Shown here piece by piece: positions 24,503 to 34,171 of a stretch of 64,000 bases of DNA. The notes below the pieces were generated by a model. It did no database searches. It was not told where the DNA came from and saw nothing but the letters and a program-made list of their open reading frames with translations. Numbering within the stretch: the first letter of the stretch is position 1; every line of letters begins with the position of its first letter. A program made the translations under genes and the position numbers. This DNA comes from Sphingobacterium sp. lm-10 (GTDB taxonomy: Bacteria > Bacteroidota > Bacteroidia > Sphingobacteriales > Sphingobacteriaceae): contig NZ_JAMJWC010000002.1 of the NCBI RefSeq assembly GCF_023554555.1, positions 1 to 64,000 of the forward strand, written 5' to 3'.

Positions 24503-25068
24503 AATGCTTCTCCTATGATCAATACATTCCCGCTCCGCGAATGTATGTTAACAAAACCATCTGCAATAGCACGATATTTTCCATCACTAACGGATTTCAA
24601 ATTTTCGGTTGCATAATCGCTAATAATGGCAATAACTTTCATAACACTTTCCTGCGGCATCCACTTATGAAAGGAAGATCGTATGACGTATTTGAAATGC
24701 CTACTATATACCGCAAACGTGAATGCTTGACTATGTTCCAATAAAGCATCAGCAGGAAATTCATTCCACAGAATATGGAGCGCGAATTGCTTTTTCTGTT
24801 TTAGGTACTCTAATGCATCCAAAAGGACATGCTGTTGAATGGGCAATACTAGCGTGCCGTCTTGATGGATCACAAAATCAAGCTCTGACGTAAATACCAC
24901 ATCTATCTTGATTCCTCTAGAGAGCAAAAAGTCCACGTTCGCATCAATTGTGACGACAATCGGACTCCATTCCAACAACTGCCCTAGTGAATCTTCTGAA
25001 ATAGCATCTACATCCATGATGAGCAATGCGGGCTCCTGATTCTCTCGAACGATATGATGAGATGACAT
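24499..25068 (-). CDS. Thiamine-pyrophosphokinase-like protein, motif-poor
   Basis: The 189-residue protein resembles the catalytic half of thiamine pyrophosphokinase: WSPIVVTIDANVDFLLSRGIKIDVVF matches the family's A-D-G...LL..GI.PD segment. However, the acidic G-D-x-D-S motif that should follow is replaced by TSELDF, so activity is doubtful. It lies 6 bases behind the M20 gene and overlaps the GNAT gene. I would keep the name provisional. Confidence 0.5.
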   Translation of the reverse strand: MSSHHIVRENQEPALLIMDVDAISEDSLGQLLEWSPIVVTIDANVDFLLSRGIKIDVVFTSELDFVIHQDGTLVLPIQQHVLLDALEYLKQKKQFALHILWNEFPADALLEHSQAFTFAVYSRHFKYVIRSSFHKWMPQESVMKVIAIISDYATENLKSVSDGKYRAIADGFVNIHSRSGNVLIIGEAL

Positions 25069-25074
25069 ATTTAT

Positions 25075-26259
25075 CTACCCCTCCAACGACTTGACCGCAA
25101 TATAGGACATTAAGCCTATGCTCGTTTCCAACGCAGTCTCATCAATATCAAAAGTTGGTGTATGTACCGCTGAGGTGATTCCTCGCGACTTATTCCCCGT
25201 ACCCAAACGGTAGAAACAGGCATTCGTTTCCTGAGAGTAATATGCGAAATCTTCGGCGGCGGGCCAAAGGTCAAGCTCCAACACATTTTCTTTCCCTAAG
25301 TATACTTCTGCGCACGCACGTGCTGCTTCCGTAGTAAAAGGTTCGTTCACTAAAAAAGGATATCCCTTGTCGATTCTAAAGTCGCACGTAGCACCCATTC
25401 CTTCTGCAATGCCAACGACCATTTTTGTCATCGTTTCATGCGCTTCCGCTCTCCATGCCTCGTCGAACGTACGGAAAGTACCTTCTAGCTTTACCTCATC
25501 TGGGATTACATTGGTAGCACCGTTGCCGATGATCTTTCCCCAGGAAAGTACGGTAGGGATACGCGGGTCGGCATAGCGACTCACGATCTGTTGCATAGCG
25601 GTAATGATTTGTGCCGTGATCGCAATAGGATCTATATTTTGATGAGGCTGCGCGCCATGCCCACCTTTACCACGAAGCGTCAGAAAAAGCTCATCGCAAG
25701 AAGCCATATACTTTCCTGATCGGAATCCAACTTGTCCGCTTTCAATAAGTGGCATCACATGTTGGCCGATAATGGCATCGGGTGTTGGGTTTTGTAAAAC
25801 CCCTTCTTTGATCATGAGCGAAGCTCCTCCAGGAAGACGCTCCTCACCAGGCTGAAATATGAGTTTAACGGTACCGCCAAATTGTGATTTCAAACTTTGC
25901 AGAATTTTGGCCACTCCCAACAAAGAAGAGGTATGCACATCGTGTCCGCAAGCGTGCATCACACCAGGATTTTGCGATCCGTAGCTGCGACCTTCCACTT
26001 CCAAAATAGGCAAAGCATCCATGTCGGCACGTAAAGCAATCACTTTATCGGAAGGAAGATCGCCCTGCACTAAGGCCACTACGCCAGTATCTGCCATAGC
26101 AGTGTAGGGAATAAGCAACTCATCCAATCGTTGTTTTACAAATGCTGATGTATTGTATTCCTGAAAAGAAAGCTCAGGATTTTGGTGCAAATGCCGTCTT
26201 ATGCCTACCGTTTCTTCTGCGAAGGAAGAGGCTAGGCTTTTGATCTGCTCTATCATCAT
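25075..26259 (-). CDS. M20-family amidohydrolase
   Basis: The 394-residue enzyme belongs to the N-acyl amino acid amidohydrolase / IAA-amino-acid hydrolase group: RRHLHQNPELSFQEY, RADMDALPI, HACGHDVHTSSLLG, FQPGEERLPGGASLMIKEG (catalytic Glu) and GKGGHGAQPHQNIDPI in the lid domain. It hydrolyses an acyl or similar group from an amino acid in the cytoplasm; the substrate is open. It lies 21 bases behind the SPOR gene in the secA operon. Confidence 0.93.
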   Translation of the reverse strand: MMIEQIKSLASSFAEETVGIRRHLHQNPELSFQEYNTSAFVKQRLDELLIPYTAMADTGVVALVQGDLPSDKVIALRADMDALPILEVEGRSYGSQNPGVMHACGHDVHTSSLLGVAKILQSLKSQFGGTVKLIFQPGEERLPGGASLMIKEGVLQNPTPDAIIGQHVMPLIESGQVGFRSGKYMASCDELFLTLRGKGGHGAQPHQNIDPIAITAQIITAMQQIVSRYADPRIPTVLSWGKIIGNGATNVIPDEVKLEGTFRTFDEAWRAEAHETMTKMVVGIAEGMGATCDFRIDKGYPFLVNEPFTTEAARACAEVYLGKENVLELDLWPAAEDFAYYSQETNACFYRLGTGNKSRGITSAVHTPTFDIDETALETSIGLMSYIAVKSLEG

Positions 26260-26280
26260 AATGGTGGGGTTAAGGGTGAT

Positions 26281-26736
26281 TTATTGCCAGACCCAGATGT
26301 CTTCTACAAAAACAAATACATTGCTGTACTGCCCGCGGATCTTACGCATAAAGTTATTGGCTTCGGTGCGCGTACGGAAGTCTCCAACTTTTACCCGAAA
26401 GTTAGGCTCCTCGTAATTAATATACGCAGCCATATCACTGAACTGACGTAAGAAACCATTTTGTACGGATACGGCGTCTGTCCGGTTAGCACCGGAAAAA
26501 ATCTGCACCCGAAAACCTCTGGTTCGTACCCGCCGCATATTGCGCTTATCCACAACTTTCTTATCAGCTAAGCTCACTGTAGGACGGGTAGCAGGATTGA
26601 TTTCATGCTCTGCCCTGAACGCTTGTAGCGCGGCGATCATTGGATCCACAACCACATCTACGTGCTGTTCCTGAGCATATGCTCCGGCAGATAAACCACC
26701 GAGTAACCCACATAAAATCAATCCCTTTCTAACCAT
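26281..26736 (-). CDS. SPOR-domain protein with signal peptide
   Basis: The 151-residue protein has an N-terminal signal peptide (LILCGLLGGLSAGAYAQ) and ends in a SPOR domain of about 75 residues (GFRVQIFSGANRTDAVSVQN, RVKVGDFRTRTEANNFMRKI). SPOR domains bind septal peptidoglycan stripped of stem peptides. It lies 12 bases behind secA. It may sit at the division site, as inferred from the domain. Confidence 0.88.
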   Translation of the reverse strand: MVRKGLILCGLLGGLSAGAYAQEQHVDVVVDPMIAALQAFRAEHEINPATRPTVSLADKKVVDKRNMRRVRTRGFRVQIFSGANRTDAVSVQNGFLRQFSDMAAYINYEEPNFRVKVGDFRTRTEANNFMRKIRGQYSNVFVFVEDIWVWQ

Positions 26737-26748
26737 GATTAACGTCTC

Positions 26749-29700
26749 TTATTTACTGCCGTGGCAGTTTTTATATTTCTTGCCAGAACCACAAGGACAC
26801 TCGTCGTTACGGCCTACCGTTTGCTCTTTGCGAATCGGCGCCGTCACCTGTGGTACCCGAGTGTCATCTACATCCTCTTCACTAACACCTGTTGGTGAAG
26901 AAAGCTCTTGCTTGGAAGCCGTGACCTGTGCGGGCTGAGCGGGTACTGGACGCGCTTCTCTCACTTGCTCTTCCTGTTGACCTTGTTGTCCTGGAATTTC
27001 TCCTTTGAATAAGAAGCTTACAACTTCTTTGTTCATAGAGGCCAACATCTGCTTGAATAGGTTGTATGCCTCCATTTTATAGATCACGATCGGATCTTTT
27101 TGCTCGTAAACGGCATTTTGTACCGATTGCTTCAAATCATCCATTTCGCGTAAATGCTCTTTCCAAGCTTCGTCAATTAGAGCAAGAACTATACCCTTTT
27201 CGAAAGATCTAAATACTTCCTTGCCTTTAGATTCTACTGCTTTTTTCAAATTAGTAGATACCTGAATGCCGCGCGTGCCATCAGAGAATGGCACCACCAC
27301 GTTCTCAATCATATCTCCACGCTCTGCCATGACGTTGGTCATAACAGGTAGTGTCTGTGCTGCTACATGCAATGCCTTCTCCTGGTAATGCGCCATGATT
27401 TGGGCAAATAGTTTGTCGATCAACGTGGCCACATTGCCAGATTTAAATTCCTCTTCAGCGATAGCAGGATCCACAGCGAAGATGCGGATTACTTCGATTT
27501 GAAATTCTTCAAATGAACCACCCTCTTTAGATGAAAGCACCACATCTTCCACTACATCGAAGATGGTGTTATTTAAATCTACATCCAGACGCTCGCCAAA
27601 CAACGCATTTTTACGCTTTGTATAGATGACGGTACGCTGTGAATTCATTACATCATCATACTCCAATAGACGCTTACGTATACCAAAGTTATTTTCTTCT
27701 ACTTTGCGTTGTGCACGTTCAATAGACTTGGTCAGCATGCCGTGTTGCATCACTTCACCATCTTCCACACCCATGCGCACCATCAAATTAGAAATACGTT
27801 CTGAAGCGAATAAACGCATCAATGGATCTTCCAGAGAAACGAAGAACTGAGAAGAACCCGGATCTCCCTGACGACCAGCACGACCACGTAACTGACGATC
27901 CACCCGACGTGATTCGTGACGTTCTGTACCGATAATAGCCAAACCTCCCGCGTTAATTACTTCGGAAGCTAGCTTAATATCCGTACCACGACCTGCCATA
28001 TTCGTTGCGATGGTTACCTGACCAGGCTTACCTGCTTCTGCCACGATATCTGCTTCCTTCTGGTGCAATTTCGCGTTCAGCACGTTGTGTTTGATGCCGC
28101 GCATCTTCAGCATTCGGCTTAATAATTCAGAGATTTCTACAGAAGTAGTACCCACCAAGACTGGTCTTTGTGCATCTGTAAGCGTTTGTATCTCTTGCGC
28201 AACGGCATTGTATTTTTCTCGTGCTGTGCGGTAAATATAATCTTGTCTATCGTCCCGCTGTATGTCACGATTTGTAGGAATCTCTACCACATCGAGTTTA
28301 TAGATTTCCCACAATTCTCCTGCTTCTGTAGAAGCAGTACCCGTCATACCGGCTAACTTGTGGTACATACGGAAGTAGTTTTGCAGGGTGATGGTCGCAT
28401 AGGTCTGCGTAGCATCTTCTACTTTTACATTTTCTTTCGCCTCAATCGCCTGGTGTAGACCGTCGGAGTAACGACGACCATCCATGATACGACCGGTTTG
28501 CTCATCGACGATTTTAACCTTGCCTTCATCCAGGATGTATTGATCATCAATCTCAAACAAAGTATAGGCCTTCAACAATTGGTTGATGGAGTGAATACGT
28601 TCTGCTTTGATGGAGTAATCGCGCAATAATTCTTCTTTCTGACGTGCTTTTTCTTCTAAAGGATCAGAGGAGTTTTCAATGGCCGCAATCTCTGTACCTA
28701 CATCTGGTAGGATGAAGAAGGTTGGGTCTTCTCCAGAAGTCGTGATCAGCTCAATTCCCTTTTCGGTAAGCTCTACCTGATTGTTCTTTTCATCAATCAC
28801 GAAGAACAATTCCTCATCTGCCTTTGGCATGTGACGGTTTTGCTCTGCCATGTAGAAATTTTCTACTTTTTGTAGCACCTGGCGGTGATTGCTTTCACTT
28901 AGGAACTTAATCAGCGCTTTATTCTTCGGCAAACCGCGATAAGCGCGGAATAATGCCAAACCACCTGCTTCCGGATCTATATCTCCAGCAGCAATGGCTT
29001 TCCTTGCCTGATTCAGGGCGCCGTTTACATACGCTTTTTGCGCATTTACCAAACGCTCAATCCTTGGCTTCAATTGATAAAATTCGTGTTGATCTCCACG
29101 TGGAATTGGACCAGAAATGATCAACGGTGTACGCGCATCGTCAATTAGTACGGAATCCACCTCATCGATCATCGCAAAGTGTAGTTTGCGCTGTACCATT
29201 GCCTCTGGGTTTTGCGTCATATTATCACGCAAATAGTCAAAACCAAATTCGTTATTAGTACCGTAAACAATATCGGATTGATACGCCTTGCGACGTTGTG
29301 GTGAATTTGGCTGATGCTTATCAATACAGTCTACACTTAAACCGTGAAATTCAAACAACGGACCATTCCACTCCGAGTCACGACGTGCTAAGTAATCATT
29401 CACCGTGATGATATGCATACCCTGACCAGATAATGCATTGAGGTAAGTCGGCAATGTACCTACCAAGGTCTTTCCCTCACCAGTACCCATTTCCGATATT
29501 TTACCTTGGTGCAGTACAATACCACCAATGAGTTGCACATCGTAGTGCACCATATTCCAGGTTACCTCTGTACCTGCAGCAGACCAGCTATTTTTCCAGA
29601 CAGCTTGATCGCCTTGTATAGAGACATTGGGCTTCAAGGCTGCGATGTCGCGGTCAAACTGGCTAGCGGTAACCGAAATTTCCTTATTTTCTGTGAAACG

Positions 29701-30054
29701 TCTGGCCGTATCTTTTACCACAGCAAAGGCTTCTGGCAAGATCTCCAAAAGTACTTCCTCCAGTTTCTTATCTCTATCTTTAGTGAGCTTATCTACCTTC
29801 TCATAGTAGGCCGTTTTGGTCTCCATATCTTCGGTACTTTCAGCCTGCTCTTTTAAGCTCGCGATCTCATCATCAATCTCTTTCAGATACGCGGCAATAC
29901 GACTTTTGAATTCTGCTGTCTTGGCTCTCAGATCATCATTTGATAAGCTAGCAAGCTTCTCATACTCTTCCTTGATTTTATTTACTATAGGTTGTATTCC
30001 TTTGATATCCCGCTCAGACTTGCTACCAAATAATTTACTTAAGAATTTTAACAT
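26749..30054 (-). CDS. secA: Preprotein translocase ATPase SecA
   Basis: SecA drives export of proteins through SecYEG. The 1101-residue protein has GTGEGKTLVGTLPTYL (Walker A), FAMIDEVDSVLIDDARTPLI (Walker B DEVD), TNMAGRGTDIKL, GTERHESRRVDRQLRGRAGR and the C-terminal zinc motif CPCGSGKKYKNCH. It is about 200 residues longer than E. coli SecA; the extra parts are around residues 340-470 and near the C-terminus, as usual in Bacteroidetes. It is the first gene of a tight run with the SPOR, M20, TPK-like and GNAT genes. Confidence 0.97.
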   Translation of the reverse strand: MLKFLSKLFGSKSERDIKGIQPIVNKIKEEYEKLASLSNDDLRAKTAEFKSRIAAYLKEIDDEIASLKEQAESTEDMETKTAYYEKVDKLTKDRDKKLEEVLLEILPEAFAVVKDTARRFTENKEISVTASQFDRDIAALKPNVSIQGDQAVWKNSWSAAGTEVTWNMVHYDVQLIGGIVLHQGKISEMGTGEGKTLVGTLPTYLNALSGQGMHIITVNDYLARRDSEWNGPLFEFHGLSVDCIDKHQPNSPQRRKAYQSDIVYGTNNEFGFDYLRDNMTQNPEAMVQRKLHFAMIDEVDSVLIDDARTPLIISGPIPRGDQHEFYQLKPRIERLVNAQKAYVNGALNQARKAIAAGDIDPEAGGLALFRAYRGLPKNKALIKFLSESNHRQVLQKVENFYMAEQNRHMPKADEELFFVIDEKNNQVELTEKGIELITTSGEDPTFFILPDVGTEIAAIENSSDPLEEKARQKEELLRDYSIKAERIHSINQLLKAYTLFEIDDQYILDEGKVKIVDEQTGRIMDGRRYSDGLHQAIEAKENVKVEDATQTYATITLQNYFRMYHKLAGMTGTASTEAGELWEIYKLDVVEIPTNRDIQRDDRQDYIYRTAREKYNAVAQEIQTLTDAQRPVLVGTTSVEISELLSRMLKMRGIKHNVLNAKLHQKEADIVAEAGKPGQVTIATNMAGRGTDIKLASEVINAGGLAIIGTERHESRRVDRQLRGRAGRQGDPGSSQFFVSLEDPLMRLFASERISNLMVRMGVEDGEVMQHGMLTKSIERAQRKVEENNFGIRKRLLEYDDVMNSQRTVIYTKRKNALFGERLDVDLNNTIFDVVEDVVLSSKEGGSFEEFQIEVIRIFAVDPAIAEEEFKSGNVATLIDKLFAQIMAHYQEKALHVAAQTLPVMTNVMAERGDMIENVVVPFSDGTRGIQVSTNLKKAVESKGKEVFRSFEKGIVLALIDEAWKEHLREMDDLKQSVQNAVYEQKDPIVIYKMEAYNLFKQMLASMNKEVVSFLFKGEIPGQQGQQEEQVREARPVPAQPAQVTASKQELSSPTGVSEEDVDDTRVPQVTAPIRKEQTVGRNDECPCGSGKKYKNCHGSK

Positions 30055-30297
30055 AATCTTTTTAATCTGTACTCAGTAGTGCACAATAATAAATCCAAAG
30101 TTCCTAAACAGACAATTTGGCACTAATCGGGCAAATTTAATTATTAGCAATGATAAGTAACAGCTTATCACTGTTTTTTTACTGTTTTTTTTAATTGCCT
30201 TAATACAGGGCTAAAGGACGCCGATACAGCGCATATCTCAGGAAGAATTTGACCTTTTTGAGAAATAAATGATACCTTTAATAATCAACCTATAAAC

Positions 30298-31020
30298 ATG
30301 ATGAAAAACCTTTCTCTTCTAGTTCTTGTCTTTGTATCTGCTATCTCAACAAGCATCGCGCAGGATGTACCGCGCGTGCTGGTATTCTCTAAGACTACTG
30401 GTTTTCGACACGACAGCATTGAGAAGGGAGCAGAAGCAATTCAGCAATTAGGCCAACAGCATGGTTTTGCGGTGACGCACAGTGAAGATTCGGATGTATT
30501 TACAGATGACCAACTCAAGCAGTACCAAGCTGTCCTATTTTTGAGTACGACCGGGGATATTCTGAATGCAGATCAGAAGAATGCTTTCGTCCGTTTTATT
30601 CAAGGAGGAAAAGGCTTTGTTGGTATTCATGCTGCCAGCGACACCGAATACAGCTGGCCATGGTACGGAAAAATGGTGGGAGGGTATTTCGAAAGCCATC
30701 CTGAAGTACAACATGCCGACGTACATGTACAAGACCATGTCCATCCAGCGACAGCCCATCTTCCTGAAATTTGGCATCACAAAGATGAGTGGTATGATTT
30801 TAAAAGCATGAATCCTGATGTCAACATTTTGATGACCATCGATGAAAACAGCTATCAGGGAGGTAAGATGGGTTCATTTCACCCCGTATCCTGGTATCAT
30901 AAATACGACGGAGGGCGTGCATTTTATACCGCATTAGGGCATACGAAGGAAGCGTATGAGGAAGCCGAATTTCTTCAACACATATTAGGTGGCATCTCTT
31001 ATGCCATTGGTGAGCGCTAG
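30298..31020 (+). CDS. Secreted ThuA-domain protein
   Basis: The 240-residue protein has a signal peptide (LSLLVLVFVSAISTSIAQ) and a ThuA/glutamine-amidotransferase-like fold: RVLVFSKTTGFRHDSI, VLFLSTTGDIL, FVGIHAASDTEYSWPWY and the histidine-rich end PVSWYHKYDGGRAFYTALGH. ThuA-like proteins occur in carbohydrate metabolism of Bacteroidetes, but a reaction has not been assigned. A near-consensus promoter (TTTG-N21-TACCTTTA) lies upstream. Confidence 0.9.
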   Translation: MMKNLSLLVLVFVSAISTSIAQDVPRVLVFSKTTGFRHDSIEKGAEAIQQLGQQHGFAVTHSEDSDVFTDDQLKQYQAVLFLSTTGDILNADQKNAFVRFIQGGKGFVGIHAASDTEYSWPWYGKMVGGYFESHPEVQHADVHVQDHVHPATAHLPEIWHHKDEWYDFKSMNPDVNILMTIDENSYQGGKMGSFHPVSWYHKYDGGRAFYTALGHTKEAYEEAEFLQHILGGISYAIGER

Positions 31021-31048
31021 ACAGATTAATCGACAGCATCTGGCAGGC

Positions 31049-31080
31049 TTTGACTGGCGGATTATTTTTCCTTATTTTTG
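31049..31080 (+). promoter_or_regulatory. Consensus promoter ending 6 nt before a start codon
   Basis: TTTG (31049-31052), 20 nt, TATTTTTG (31073-31080). The ATG at 31087 follows 6 nt later, so the transcript should be leaderless or nearly so. Confidence 0.7.
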
Positions 31081-31086
31081 CTACCA

Positions 31087-31917
31087 ATGAAATATTGCTC
31101 GATCGCTTCCGGAAGTAATGGTAACTGTTATTATATCGCTAAGGATGATACAGCTGTATTAATCGATGTAGGCATCAACAACAAACACATGCACTTACGT
31201 ATGGATCAGTTGGGGATCCTACCCACTCAGGTGAAGGCGATCTTCATCACGCACGAACATACCGATCATATCTGCGGGCTCTCCGTTTTTGCGAAGAAAT
31301 ACGACTTACCCATTTACATCACGCAAGGCACCTTAGATGGTAGCAAACTGCGGTTGCCCGCACATTTGGTACGTGTTATTAAGTCTAATGAACGCGTGCA
31401 TATTGGGCCGTTGGAGATTATTGGGATTCCAAAATACCATGACGCCAAAGAACCCTGCAGTTTTGTCGTGTCTGACGGCAAAAATAATATCGGTATTCTC
31501 ACGGACCTTGGCCAGGCCTGCGACAATGTGAAACATGTGGTGCAGCACGTGGATGTATTGCTTTTGGAGAGCAATTATGATGAAGAGATGTTGCAAAACG
31601 GACGCTACTCGTACTATCTCAAAAACCGGATTCGTGGTGGCTTTGGGCATATATCTAATAATATGGCATTAGCTTTATTTTTGGAAAACCGCACAAAGCG
31701 ATTGAAACATCTAATCTTGGGGCATCTATCCGGCCAAAATAATACAGTAGAAAAAGTACAGGAAACTTTCTCGCCGCACTGCGCAGACATCACCCTATCC
31801 ATTGCGACAAGACATCAGGCTTCCATCATCTTTGATCTGATAGACTTTCATCAAACGAGTACGCAGCAAGCCATCGTAGCAGAGATTACCTCGCCGTTGA
31901 TGCGCGAAGTGGTATAA
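31087..31917 (+). CDS. MBL-fold metallohydrolase (YycJ/WalJ-like)
   Basis: The 276-residue protein begins KYCSIASGSNGNCYYI, then LIDVGI and the metal motif THEHTDHICGL, with a later Asp in GILTDLGQA and GHLSGQNN. This is the YycJ-type group of putative DNA/RNA-processing 5'-3' exonucleases. I use the ATG at 31087; an in-frame TTG three codons earlier lies next to the -7 element. It converges with the suf genes and shares a terminator with them. Confidence 0.92.
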   Translation: MKYCSIASGSNGNCYYIAKDDTAVLIDVGINNKHMHLRMDQLGILPTQVKAIFITHEHTDHICGLSVFAKKYDLPIYITQGTLDGSKLRLPAHLVRVIKSNERVHIGPLEIIGIPKYHDAKEPCSFVVSDGKNNIGILTDLGQACDNVKHVVQHVDVLLLESNYDEEMLQNGRYSYYLKNRIRGGFGHISNNMALALFLENRTKRLKHLILGHLSGQNNTVEKVQETFSPHCADITLSIATRHQASIIFDLIDFHQTSTQQAIVAEITSPLMREVV

Positions 31918-31918
31918 A

Positions 31919-31949
31919 AAAAGCGCCTGATGAAACATCAGACGCTTTT
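31919..31949. terminator. Bidirectional terminator between the MBL gene and sufD
   Basis: Arms AAAAGCG-C-CTGATG and CATCAG-A-CGCTTTT pair around an AAA loop with one mismatch. T runs occur on both strands. Confidence 0.85.
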
Positions 31950-31975
31950 GGCTTTATATTAATTATTGTCTTATG

Positions 31976-33313
31976 CTAGTTCTGACGAGGCTCCAATCCT
32001 TGCGCCACCAACGCTTCTACATACTTACGAACAGATTCGTTAGAGAAACGAGAAGTAACATCGAATGCGAATGCATGTACCAATAAAGTCCGTGCCGATT
32101 CTTCTCCAATACCTCTGGCGCGAAGATAGAATAATGCCTGATCGTCGAACTGACCCATCGTACAACCGTGCGAACATTTCACATCATCAGCAAAAATTTC
32201 CAACTGTGGCTTGGTGTATACAGTAGATTTGTCGCCGATCAACATATTATTATTCTGCTGAAAAGCATTTGTTTTCTGTGCATCTAAGCGTACAAAGATC
32301 TTTCCATTAAATACTGCTGTAGATTCGTCTTGCGGAATATTTTTGTACCACTCGTACGACTCACAATGTGGCTTCATGTGATCTACAATGGTATGGTTAT
32401 CCACCAATTGCTTGTTGGCCAAGAGATTGATTCCGTACAAATGCGACTCTACCTGCTCATCATCCAGGCGCACATTGATGTTGTTACGCACGAATGTGGC
32501 ACCAGGGAAATTACAGTTATAGTTATTATACAGACTGTGCTTATTCTGGTATACTTCTGTATGGTTGATGTAGTTGCTCGTTGAATCAGAAACCTGCAAG
32601 TAGTAATGTTGCATCTTTGCATTCTCTTCCAGCACTACTTCCGTCACCTTGTTGTGTAGGTTTTTCGCACTGCCTGCTAATGTGATGAATGATTCGATTA
32701 CTTCTAACTCCGAGTTTGCTCCGGCAACGATCAGATTTCTAGTTTGGGCAAAAAACGCTTCGCTACCTGTAGCCACATGCACCAAGTGGATTGGTTTACG
32801 CACCACCGCATTACGCTTTGCCTCAATAAAGATACCCGCAGTATACAATGCGGTATTAAGGTACACCAAAGCATTATCTGTCTTGTCGGCATGCTGCGCA
32901 AAATGACGAGCAAATTGCGGATCATTGGCAGCATCTTCAATTGGCTTCACCACCAAACCATCTTCCTCTTCCAGGCTGGAAAAAGCCACCGTATATTGGC
33001 CATTGACCAACACCAGGCGGTGCGCATCCAATTCTGGAATGTCTGCCTGGCTCAGATCAAGATCGGCCACATCCACATCACTATTCAGCACATAGGGTGC
33101 CTGTACCAGACTATAGATATTGGTATATTTCCAATCTTCATTTTTTACCGTAGGAAACCCTGCCTGTTCAAACTTTGCGAACGCTTCCTGACGAATCGCT
33201 GCTAAGGCAGCTGGCTCATCGATCTTCTCCAGATCATGGAAAGTCGTTGTCAATTGTTGAAACAGAGATTCTGCTGTTATTGTACTCATATTTTTTGTTG
33301 TCAATACACTCAT
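31976..33313 (-). CDS. sufD: Fe-S cluster assembly protein SufD
   Basis: SufD forms the SufBCD scaffold for iron-sulfur clusters. The 445-residue protein matches the family: GFPTVKNEDWKYTNI at the N-terminus, the beta-helix core, and LEIFADDVKCSHGCTMGQFDD with the conserved His/Cys. A start at MSTITAESL (33289) is possible in place of 33313. It is last in sufB-sufC-sufD; the usual sufS is not here, because a terminator follows at once. Confidence 0.95.
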   Translation of the reverse strand: MSVLTTKNMSTITAESLFQQLTTTFHDLEKIDEPAALAAIRQEAFAKFEQAGFPTVKNEDWKYTNIYSLVQAPYVLNSDVDVADLDLSQADIPELDAHRLVLVNGQYTVAFSSLEEEDGLVVKPIEDAANDPQFARHFAQHADKTDNALVYLNTALYTAGIFIEAKRNAVVRKPIHLVHVATGSEAFFAQTRNLIVAGANSELEVIESFITLAGSAKNLHNKVTEVVLEENAKMQHYYLQVSDSTSNYINHTEVYQNKHSLYNNYNCNFPGATFVRNNINVRLDDEQVESHLYGINLLANKQLVDNHTIVDHMKPHCESYEWYKNIPQDESTAVFNGKIFVRLDAQKTNAFQQNNNMLIGDKSTVYTKPQLEIFADDVKCSHGCTMGQFDDQALFYLRARGIGEESARTLLVHAFAFDVTSRFSNESVRKYVEALVAQGLEPRQN

Positions 33314-33337
33314 AACCTTCCCTTTCTTTTCCCTAGT

Positions 33338-34096
33338 TTAGGCCGTCTGCGTATCTAATTCTTTTAACCAATCGTAACCTTTTTCTTCCAATTCTAAGGC
33401 CAACTCTTTAGGACCTGTTTTTACAATGCGACCATTGTATAATACGTGTACAAAATCTGGCACGATATAATCTAACAGACGTTGGTAATGCGTAATTACG
33501 ACGAATGCATTGTTTTCGGAACGTAGTTGATTCACGCCATTCGCTACGATACGTAGTGCATCGATATCCAAACCTGAGTCTGTTTCATCCAAAATAGAAA
33601 GCTTAGGATTAAGCATCGCTAACTGAAAGATCTCATTACGTTTTTTCTCTCCACCAGAGAAGCCTTCGTTTAAAGATCTGTTTGTTAGTTTAGCAGAGAA
33701 CTCGACCAACTTTTGCTTGTCTTTTACCAACTGTAAGAACTCTTTGGCTTCTAATGGCGGCAAGCCTTTGTACTCACGAATATCGTTCAATGCTGTTTTC
33801 AGGAAGTTGATATTGGAAACGCCCGGAATCTCCACAGGATACTGGAAAGCCAAAAACAGACCTTCACGTGCACGATCTTCTGGAGAAAGGTCTAATAGAT
33901 CTACGCCATCTAGTAGCGCGGTACCATCCGTTACTTCATAGGATTCGCGACCGGCTAGTACATTACCTAACGTACTTTTGCCCGCACCGTTTGGCCCCAT
34001 GATCGCGTGTACTTCACCCGCTTTCACTTCCAGATTTAATCCTTTTAATATGTTTTTATCCTCTACAGAGGCGTGTAAATTCTCAATCTTTAACAT
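33338..34096 (-). CDS. sufC: Fe-S assembly ATPase SufC
   Basis: SufC is the ABC-type ATPase of the SufBCD complex. The 252 residues show GPNGAGKSTLGNVLAG (Walker A), LAFQYPVEIPGVS (Q-loop), NEGFSGGEKKRNEIFQ (signature), LSILDETDSGLDIDAL (Walker B, with the SufC-type ETDSGLD) and VVITHYQRLL (H-loop). It lies between sufB and sufD. Confidence 0.97.
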   Translation of the reverse strand: MLKIENLHASVEDKNILKGLNLEVKAGEVHAIMGPNGAGKSTLGNVLAGRESYEVTDGTALLDGVDLLDLSPEDRAREGLFLAFQYPVEIPGVSNINFLKTALNDIREYKGLPPLEAKEFLQLVKDKQKLVEFSAKLTNRSLNEGFSGGEKKRNEIFQLAMLNPKLSILDETDSGLDIDALRIVANGVNQLRSENNAFVVITHYQRLLDYIVPDFVHVLYNGRIVKTGPKELALELEEKGYDWLKELDTQTA

Positions 34097-34171
34097 GCTA
34101 TTTTATTATTTGTTCATTCGGAAAAAGTGCGTTGCAACTCATCCAAAATCGTGTATTGCTTTTTAATTTGC

